A stretch of DNA of 64,000 nucleotides. It comes from Streptomyces albidoflavus. GTDB taxonomy: Bacteria > Actinomycetota > Actinomycetes > Streptomycetales > Streptomycetaceae. How positions within the stretch are numbered: the stretch's first letter is position 1; each line of letters begins with the position of its first letter. The notes beneath the pieces are model-generated. The model was not told the origin of the DNA. It saw only the letters and a program-made list of their open reading frames with translations, and ran no database searches. Location: positions 124,001-188,000 of the forward strand of contig NZ_JOII01000007.1 in NCBI RefSeq assembly GCF_000719955.1. The letters run 5' to 3'. A program made the translations under genes and the position numbers. Shown here one piece after another: positions 56,361 to 64,000 of this stretch.

Positions 56361-56888
56361 CTACTCCTCGTCGTTCTTGGGCTCGGCCGAGTCGACCTCC
56401 GACTCCAGGCCCAGCTGCTCGACCAGCCAGCGGTCGAACTCGATGGCCGCGCGGACCCAGCTGACGGTGGAGGAGACGAAGTGCTCCAGGGCCACACCGG
56501 TGCCGATCAGCATCTGGGCCTCGCCGATGAGGCGGACCGTGCCGTCGTCGTGGGTGTGGGTGTAGACCTTCGGCCACAGGGTGCGGCGGTTCCAGTCGTC
56601 GATCGACTCGAGCAGCTTCGGCTTGTCGTCGATCTGGTGCGGCCGGTCGTAGAACGTCCGCACCGAGAAGACCTGCTGGTCGCCCTCGCCACGGAACATG
56701 AAGTAGGTGCGGAACTCCTCCCACGGCGCCGCGAGGTCACCCTCGTCGTCGACGACGTACTTGAGCTCCATCTGGTCCAGCAGCTGCTTGACCAGATCCT
56801 GGTCGGGGACGACGGGGCCCGCCGGTCCTGCTGCCTGCGGTTCGGGCTTGCCCCCGAAATTCGGAATGGAGGACGGGTCGATGCTCAC
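56361..56888 (-). CDS. YbjN domain-containing protein
   Basis: A 175-residue cytoplasmic protein from GTG 56888 with AAGGGA upstream. LVKQLLDQMELKYVVDDEGDLAAPWEEFRTYFMFRG is the YbjN opening, VFSVRTFYDRP and KLLESIDDWNRRTLWPKVYTHTHDDGTVRL the core, and an acidic tail follows. The fold resembles type III secretion chaperones (CesT-like). The role in actinobacteria is unknown; the gene is conserved beside clpB. Confidence 0.9.
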   Translation of the reverse strand: MSIDPSSIPNFGGKPEPQAAGPAGPVVPDQDLVKQLLDQMELKYVVDDEGDLAAPWEEFRTYFMFRGEGDQQVFSVRTFYDRPHQIDDKPKLLESIDDWNRRTLWPKVYTHTHDDGTVRLIGEAQMLIGTGVALEHFVSSTVSWVRAAIEFDRWLVEQLGLESEVDSAEPKNDEE

Positions 56889-57028
56889 CGTGTGATTCCC
56901 TTCGTACGGTTTCCCGTGCATCCTCTCCCATCCCCGCCCGCCCCTGGCAACCCCGCGGCCCCGCCACCCCCGCGTGTCCGCCGAGGGCTCAATCCGTACG
57001 GCGGGCACGCGGGGTGCGGGGCGGCCGG

Positions 57029-59614
<2,586 letters not shown>

Positions 59615-59778
59615 GTCTTCGTCTCCTCGTCCGTCCGTCCCGTCGTGCCTCGTACGTCGTGCGTGCCGCCCGGCTCATGGTGTCCCGCCGGGCCCGGCCT
59701 GTCGCGCCGGGGTCCCGCTCCGACCAGCACAGGCCCAGCCCTGACCGCGACGGTACTGACAGAGCCACCGTGCACAAA

Positions 59779-59799
59779 GTTGAGTCTAGTCCACTCAAG
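59779..59799 (-). promoter_or_regulatory. HAIR element (HspR operator) upstream of clpB
   Basis: Read on the minus strand: CTTGAGT, 7 bases, ACTCAAC. The Streptomyces HAIR consensus is CTTGAGT-N7-ACTCAAG, so only the last base differs. It stands in the clpB promoter region, and hspR is at the right end of the window. Confidence 0.88.
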
Positions 59800-59921
59800 G
59801 CCCTCCGGTCATCCCCGATTCCGGCCGCGCCAACAACCTCGTGCACGACCGTTGACCCCATACCGTCCGGTCAGTACGTTCCCGGGAACCGTCCCCCTCG
59901 CACCCATCGGAGCGTGCCCGC

Positions 59922-61250
59922 ATGGACAGCCCCGCCTCCGCTCAGCCCGTGCCCCCCGCAGCCCCGGTCACCCCCGACCGCCGACGTGTCGCCGGCGCCG
60001 CCGCCCTCGCCTCCGCCGTGGAGTGGTACGACTACTTCATCTTCGGGATCGCCGCCGCCCTCGTCCTCGGCGACCTCTACTTCCCCGCCGACAACCCCAC
60101 CGCCGGCGTCCTCGCCGCCTTCGCCACCTTCGCCGTCGGCTTCCTGGCCCGCCCCGTCGGCGGCATCGTCGCCGGCCAGCTCGGCGACAAGAAGGGCCGC
60201 AAGCCCATGCTGGTCCTCGCCCTCACCGTGATGGGCCTGGCCACCACCGGCATCGGCCTGCTCCCCACCTACGAGACGATCGGCGTCGCCGCCCCGATCC
60301 TGCTGGTCCTGCTCCGCATCGCCCAGGGCGTCGCCGTCGGCGCGCAGTGGGGCGGCGCGATGCTCCTCGCCACCGAGTACGCGCCCGAGGGCAAGCGCGG
60401 CATCTACGGCAGCGTCGTGCAGCTCGGCGTCCCCATCGGCGTCGTCACCGCCAACAGCGTCTTCCTGGCGGCCGGCGCGCTCACCTCGGACTCCGCGTTC
60501 ACCAGCTGGGGCTGGCGGGTGCCGTTCCTGGTCGGGCTGCTGGTGCTGATCCTCGCCTGGTACATCCACACCCGGGTCGAGGAGACCCCCGAGTTCCGCC
60601 AGGCCGAACAGGCCCTGGCCGAGAAGGAGAAGCGCGAGCAGAACTCCCCGCTGCGCACCATCCTCCGCGGCCACCTCGGCACCGTCCTGCTGGCCGGCGG
60701 CTCCTTCGCCGTCAACACCGCGACCTTCTACATCCTGATCACCGGCATCCTCGACTACACCACCCGCGAACTGGGCATGGCACGCGGCCCGGTCCTCGCC
60801 GTCTCCCTCTGCGTCAGCCTCACCCAGCTCGTCCTCATACCCGCCTCCGCCGCCCTCTCCGACCGCGTCGGCCGGCTGCCCGTCTACGCGGCGGGCGCGG
60901 CCGGGATCGCCCTGTGGGCCGTCCCGCTCTTCCTGCTGGTCGACACCGGCTCGCTGCTCTGGCTGGCCGTCGGCACCTTCGTCGCCAGTTGCTTCCTCAG
61001 CATCATGTACGGCCCGCAGGCGGCCCTGTTCGCCGAACTCTTCACGCCGCAGATGCGCTACACCGGCGCCTCGCTCGGCTACCAGATCGCGGCCGTGGCC
61101 GGCGGCGGGCTCGCCCCGTTCCTCATGGTGCTGCTCCTGGAGGCGACCGGCACCTCGATGGCGGTCTCCGGCTACATCATCGCCCTCTCCCTCCTCGCCC
61201 TCCTCTCCATCCGGAGCCTGGCGAAGAAGGCCCGCGCCCGGGGCGAGTGA
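59922..61250 (+). CDS. MFS metabolite:proton symporter (MHS family)
   Basis: A 442-residue transporter with 12 membrane segments. ALASAVEWYDYFIFGIAAALVLG is the MHS helix 1, GQLGDKKGRKPMLVLAL motif A, RIAQGVAVGAQWGGAMLLATEYAPEGKRG helix 4 with its loop, and RVEETPEFR follows helix 6. Relatives take up shikimate, alpha-ketoglutarate, proline-betaine or dicarboxylates. No catabolic genes adjoin, so the substrate is open. It diverges from clpB. Confidence 0.95.
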   Translation: MDSPASAQPVPPAAPVTPDRRRVAGAAALASAVEWYDYFIFGIAAALVLGDLYFPADNPTAGVLAAFATFAVGFLARPVGGIVAGQLGDKKGRKPMLVLALTVMGLATTGIGLLPTYETIGVAAPILLVLLRIAQGVAVGAQWGGAMLLATEYAPEGKRGIYGSVVQLGVPIGVVTANSVFLAAGALTSDSAFTSWGWRVPFLVGLLVLILAWYIHTRVEETPEFRQAEQALAEKEKREQNSPLRTILRGHLGTVLLAGGSFAVNTATFYILITGILDYTTRELGMARGPVLAVSLCVSLTQLVLIPASAALSDRVGRLPVYAAGAAGIALWAVPLFLLVDTGSLLWLAVGTFVASCFLSIMYGPQAALFAELFTPQMRYTGASLGYQIAAVAGGGLAPFLMVLLLEATGTSMAVSGYIIALSLLALLSIRSLAKKARARGE

Positions 61251-61318
61251 CCCCCTCCCCCACGGCCGGGGGTGCTCCCGCTCACCGGCGGGCGCACCCC
61301 CGGCCGTACGCTGCGGCC

Positions 61319-61732
61319 ATGGCTCTCGACCTCACCGCGCCCCCCGCGGGCTTCCTCGCCTTCTGGCGCGAGAAGCACGTCAGCACGCTCACCACCCCCC
61401 GCCCGGACGGCACCCCGCACGTCGTCCCGGTCGGCGTGACGTACGACCCGGACGAGCGGCTGGCCCGCATCATCACCGGCGGCGCCACCACCAAGGTCCG
61501 CCATGTGCGCGCCGCCGGCCCCGAGGGCGCCCGCGTCGCCGTCTGCCAACTGGCCGGCCGGTACTGGTCCACCCTGGAGGGCACCGCCACCGTCAGCGAG
61601 GACCCGGCCCGCGTCGCCGACGCCGAACGCCGCTACGCCGTCCGCTACCTCCGCGAGCCCCGCGAGAACCCGTCCCGCGTGGTCATCGAGATCGCGGTCA
61701 GCAGGGCGATGGGGAACCTGCCCCAGGCGTAG
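61319..61732 (+). CDS. PPOX-class flavin/F420-binding protein
   Basis: A 137-residue split-barrel protein starting at ATG 61319. GFLAFWREKHVSTLTTPRPDGTPHVVPVGVTYD is the opening of the PPOX-class F420-dependent group, RIITGGATTKVRHVRAAG the cofactor phosphate region, and WSTLEGTATVSEDP the barrel end. It would catalyse F420- or flavin-dependent reduction; the substrate is unknown. It converges with the Rieske-like gene across a hairpin. Confidence 0.9.
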   Translation: MALDLTAPPAGFLAFWREKHVSTLTTPRPDGTPHVVPVGVTYDPDERLARIITGGATTKVRHVRAAGPEGARVAVCQLAGRYWSTLEGTATVSEDPARVADAERRYAVRYLREPRENPSRVVIEIAVSRAMGNLPQA

Positions 61733-61753
61733 AACGCCGGGACCCCACAACGA

Positions 61754-61793
61754 CAGCGACGCCACCGTGTTCAGGTCCACGGTGACGTCGCTG
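61754..61793. terminator. hairpin between PPOX and Rieske-like genes
   Basis: CAGCGACGCCACCGTG and CACGGTGACGTCGCTG pair over 15 of 16 positions around an 8-base loop, between the convergent genes. Confidence 0.7.
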
Positions 61794-61839
61794 CCGGGGG
61801 GAGCGCCTGGGCGATCTGTGACGACGGGGGGATCGCGTC

Positions 61840-62160
61840 TCAGGCGCTGCGGGGGGTGGCTGAGAGAAGTTCTGTGTCGACCGGCTGGTGGTCACGCTGG
61901 TCGAGGTTGACGAAGACCATGCCGTAGCGGATGGCGCAGCGCACGGGCTGGGGGGCACCCCGGGGGCGGCGCAGGGCCCGGTAGGCGCGGACCCCTTCCT
62001 CCTCGTCCCGGACGACCAGGATCGGCTCACCGAAGAGCGTCACCGTCAGCGGTTCGTCCCCTTCGGGCACCGCACTGACCAGGTCGATGAAGTGCCATCC
62101 GGAACGGTAGGCCGCGGCCATCTCACGCCGGAAGGAATGGTCGTCCGGAGGCATACTCAT
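61840..62160 (-). CDS. small Rieske-like protein without iron-sulfur ligands
   Basis: A 106-residue protein. The order WHFIDLVSAVPEGDEPLTVTLFGEPILVVRDEEEGVRAYRAL, then PRGAP, RCAIRYG and MVFVNLD follows the N-terminal part of Rieske oxygenases, where one expects CPHRGAP and CPYHG; here only Cys75 remains and both CxH and CxxH motifs are gone. So it cannot hold a 2Fe-2S cluster in the normal way. It may be a degenerate fragment or a binding protein that kept the fold. Its ATG overlaps the stop of the EPTWE-repeat gene (ATGA), so the two are coupled. I do not recognise a family. Confidence 0.65.
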   Translation of the reverse strand: MSMPPDDHSFRREMAAAYRSGWHFIDLVSAVPEGDEPLTVTLFGEPILVVRDEEEGVRAYRALRRPRGAPQPVRCAIRYGMVFVNLDQRDHQPVDTELLSATPRSA

Positions 62161-62468
62161 GCCTGGACATCCGTGGGCTGGTCCTCCCAGGTCGGCTCGC
62201 CGGCGGGGGCGAACTCCCAGGTGGGCTCACCCGTCGGGGAGAACTCCCAGGTCGGCTCACCGGCGGGAGTGACCTCCCAGGTGGGCTCGCCGGTCGGGGC
62301 GAACTCCCAGGTGGGCTCCGACTGGACCGCCACCGGGTTGCTCTCCCAGGTCGGCTCAGCCAGCACCGAGGAAGCGGGCTGGCTCTCCCAGGTGGGCTCG
62401 CCACTGGCGATCGCACCGAAGGCAGCCGCGACCGCGAAAGCGCAAAGTACACGAACCATCTTGCTCAT
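62157..62468 (-). CDS. secreted peptide with seven EPTWE repeats
   Basis: A 103-residue protein with a Sec signal (MVRVLCAFAVAAAFGAIA, cleavage likely after Ala21). The whole mature part consists of seven EPTWE motifs at residues 24, 38, 51, 61, 71, 81 and 91; the last five are spaced exactly ten residues, with linkers such as FAPTG, VTPAG and FSPTG. There is no cysteine, each unit offers Glu, Thr, Trp and Glu, and the mature peptide is acidic. It could be a repeat precursor peptide, a surface-active or structural peptide, or a metal binder. GGAG lies upstream of ATG 62468; ATG 62459 is possible. I do not recognise a described family. Confidence 0.75.
   Translation of the reverse strand: MSKMVRVLCAFAVAAAFGAIASGEPTWESQPASSVLAEPTWESNPVAVQSEPTWEFAPTGEPTWEVTPAGEPTWEFSPTGEPTWEFAPAGEPTWEDQPTDVQA
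62184..62318. repeat. 30-base tandem repeat array encoding EPTWE decapeptides
   Basis: Four and a half units of 30 bases, each with a CTCCCAGGTxGGCTC core, encode residues 51-95 of the secreted peptide. Units are similar but not identical, with most changes at third positions or in the linker. Confidence 0.85.
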
Positions 62469-62550
62469 GGACGATCTCCACCTCTTCTAATCATTTCCTC
62501 CTCCCCCGTGCACATGACGATCGCTCACCAGGACCGCTCGCACCAGCGGA

Positions 62551-62571
62551 TACAGGCATCATGTTCCTGTA
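62551..62571. promoter_or_regulatory. inverted repeat in the EPTWE/luxR divergent region
   Basis: TACAGG and CCTGTA flank 9 bases, 83 bases before the EPTWE gene and 26 bases before ATG 62597. A candidate LuxR-regulator site. Confidence 0.45.
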
Positions 62572-62710
62572 ATGCATGACCCTGAGGGGGGTTCTTATGG
62601 GGACAGAAGGATAAATACCGGGGCATCCTCACAGCCGGCGGGAGCTGTGCGCGCCGGGCCAGCAGCTCTATGCGGACGCACTGCGGACCGGCCGGATACC
62701 CCGGACGGAG

Positions 62711-63580
62711 GTGGAACAGGCGCCCTGCCTCATCGACCTGGCGCTGGTGCACGCCGATCCGGACGATCCCGAGTGGCTGCGGCCGCTGCCCCCGACGGTA
62801 GCGCTAGGCCATCTCGTCCACCCCATCGAGCAGGAAATCCAGGAACGCCGGCGCATCGCCATCGGCCTCACCGAGACCTTCGCGCCCTTCCTCGCCATGG
62901 CGGCCCAGAACCCGGTCGCCTCCAGCGGCATCACCGTGCTGGAAGGGCTGGGGCTCATCAACACCACCCTCGACCGGGTCGTCGCGGAATGCTCCGAGGA
63001 ACTGCTCACGGTGCAGCCGGGCAGTGGCCGTAAACCGGGGACCATAGCGGAGGGGCTGCGCCGCGTCACGCCCCTGCTCGACCGCCGCGTGAAGATGCGC
63101 ACGCTCTACCAGCACACCGCACGGCACCATTCGGCCACCATCGCCTACGTGGACCGGGTCGGCGCGGATGTCGAGGTGCGCACCCTGGAGGAGATCATCG
63201 ACCGGCTGATCGTGGTCGACCGGAAGGTGGCCTTCATCCCCGGCCGCTCGGACCGGCAGGTCGCCCTCCAGCTGCGCCACCCCGGCCTGGTGGAGTACCT
63301 CGTCGGTGTCTTCGACCAGCTCTGGCGGCACGCCGTCCCGTGGGACGAACAGCCCGTCACCTACCGCCCCGAGCTGGACGGCATCACCGGCATCCAGCGC
63401 TCCATCGCCCGACTCCTCGTCGACGGGCACGTGGACGACGCCATCGCCCGGCGCCTGGGCATGAACGTCCGCACCTGCCGCAGCCACATCGCCAAACTGG
63501 CCACCACCCTCGGCAGCGGCAGCCGCACCCAGCTCGGCTACCTCATCGCCCGCTCCGGCCTCCTGGACGAGACGGACTGA
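62711..63580 (+). CDS. LuxR-type helix-turn-helix regulator, start uncertain
   Basis: A 289-residue regulator as read from GTG 62711. The C-terminal LuxR helix-turn-helix is GITGIQRSIARLLVDGHVDDAIARRLGMNVRTCRSHIAKL; the N-terminal 220 residues are the helical sensor region of a Streptomyces-type regulator (CLIDLALVHADPDDPEWLRPLPP). The coding frame clearly continues upstream (RRELCAPGQQLYADALRTGRIPRTE) to 62615, but the only well-placed start, ATG 62597 with GAGGGGG upstream, is followed by an in-frame TAA at 62612. So either the gene starts inside at GTG 62711 or CTG 62645, or a stop mutation or error breaks it. It diverges from the EPTWE operon. Confidence 0.82.
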   Translation: MEQAPCLIDLALVHADPDDPEWLRPLPPTVALGHLVHPIEQEIQERRRIAIGLTETFAPFLAMAAQNPVASSGITVLEGLGLINTTLDRVVAECSEELLTVQPGSGRKPGTIAEGLRRVTPLLDRRVKMRTLYQHTARHHSATIAYVDRVGADVEVRTLEEIIDRLIVVDRKVAFIPGRSDRQVALQLRHPGLVEYLVGVFDQLWRHAVPWDEQPVTYRPELDGITGIQRSIARLLVDGHVDDAIARRLGMNVRTCRSHIAKLATTLGSGSRTQLGYLIARSGLLDETD

Positions 63581-63612
63581 GCCCGGCGCCCGGCGGAATC
63601 CGGCCGGAACGC

Positions 63613-63654
63613 CGAAGGGGCCGGAAGCAGTACGTACTGCTTCCGGCCCCTTCG
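63613..63654. terminator. 42-base perfect palindrome, bidirectional terminator
   Basis: Arms of 21 bases with no unpaired base, starting CGAAGGGGCCGG, lie between the convergent luxR-type and hspR genes. Confidence 0.8.
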
Positions 63655-63670
63655 CGCGGGGAACGCGGTG

Positions 63671-64000
63671 CTACTCGCCCGCGGGCCGGCCCGGCCGCCA
63701 CACCACCAGCGCGCTGGTGTGCCGCACGTCCTCGTACCGCACGAGGTCGCGGCGGTAGGAGGCGTGCACCTGGGCCTCCACCTGGGCCTCGCGCTGCCGC
63801 ATCTGGGCGGCGGCGCCGTCCACGGCGGCGGAGAGTTCGGCGACGCGCTGCTGGAGCGCGGTCACCTGGTTCTCCAGTTCGATGATCCGCTTGATGCCGG
63901 CGAGGTTGATGCCCTCGTTCTGCGACAACTGCTGCACCTGGCGGAGCAGTTCGATGTCACGGGCCGAGTAGCGGCGGCCCCGCCCGGCCGTGCGGTCGGG
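63671..64000 (-). CDS. hspR: HspR, MerR-family heat-shock repressor, C-terminal part
   Basis: The last 109 residues are in the window; the start lies beyond the right edge. RGRRYSARDIELLRQVQQLSQNEGINLAGIKRIIELENQV is the MerR-type HspR signature (wing and recognition region), followed by a coiled coil and a C-terminal tail with VRYEDVRHTSALVVW. HspR represses dnaK and clpB at HAIR sites with DnaK as corepressor. In Streptomyces it is the last gene of dnaK-grpE-dnaJ-hspR. The HAIR site upstream of clpB in this window is a target. Confidence 0.95.
   Translation of the reverse strand, partial: PDRTAGRGRRYSARDIELLRQVQQLSQNEGINLAGIKRIIELENQVTALQQRVAELSAAVDGAAAQMRQREAQVEAQVHASYRRDLVRYEDVRHTSALVVWRPGRPAGE

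Noticed and set aside
62572..63033. A 153-codon frame overlapping the LuxR-type gene
   Set aside because: Out of phase with the conserved regulator and rich in Arg/Gly/Pro.

Overview
The window is high-GC DNA with GTG starts, purine-rich ribosome binding sites, many 4-base stop/start overlaps and several actinobacterial gene families. It reads as a Streptomyces chromosome. The gene order on the right side (purA, kynurenine genes, fructose-bisphosphate aldolase, pyrE, clpB, hspR) matches the core region of the S. coelicolor chromosome around SCO3629 to SCO3668 as I recall it. Four exact copies of GTTTCACGTGAAAC, the Streptomyces parS site for ParB, agree with a core location on the origin side.

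Layout. 1-7110 holds an SDR/TetR pair with matching operators, a PAP2 phosphatase, a cell-wall hydrolase, an FBP-type zinc protein, a SUKH-like protein, two DinB-fold genes (one truncated) and a sedolisin lipoprotein. 7317-7702 is a gcvH broken by a one-base shift and separated from its usual partners. 7729-12911 is accessory: a winged-helix protein, an XRE/DUF397 pair coupled to an aminoglycoside adenylyltransferase, an acetyltransferase and a small membrane protein. 13066-17666 has a PAS-GAF-SpoIIE-HATPase phosphatase and a divergent XRE regulator/MFS exporter pair. 17806-21632 carries a TsaD paralog (5' frameshift) and a full-length AlaRS paralog, followed by a parS palindrome and a cytochrome P450. 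24529-27035 is an arsenic island: arsI diverging from arsR-acr3-arsC.

28521-64000 is largely core: purA, a MarR/isochorismatase pair, an FG-GAP secreted protein, a NarL-type two-component system, tryptophan catabolism to anthranilate (formamidase, kynU, kynA), transporters, fbaA, three clustered parS sites, pyrE, an epimerase, a membrane-fused spermidine-synthase-like protein, aminotransferases, a DUF3224/WYL pair sharing a perfect operator, clpB with a HAIR operator, and the 3' part of hspR, whose product binds HAIR.

The most unusual locus is at 61840-63580. A secreted peptide with seven EPTWE repeats is translationally coupled to a small Rieske-like protein lacking iron-sulfur ligands, and both diverge from a LuxR-type regulator whose best start codon is followed five codons later by an in-frame stop. 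I do not recognise this system. Three genes (gcvH, tsaD paralog, luxR) carry single-site lesions, so sequence error has to be excluded before they are called biological.
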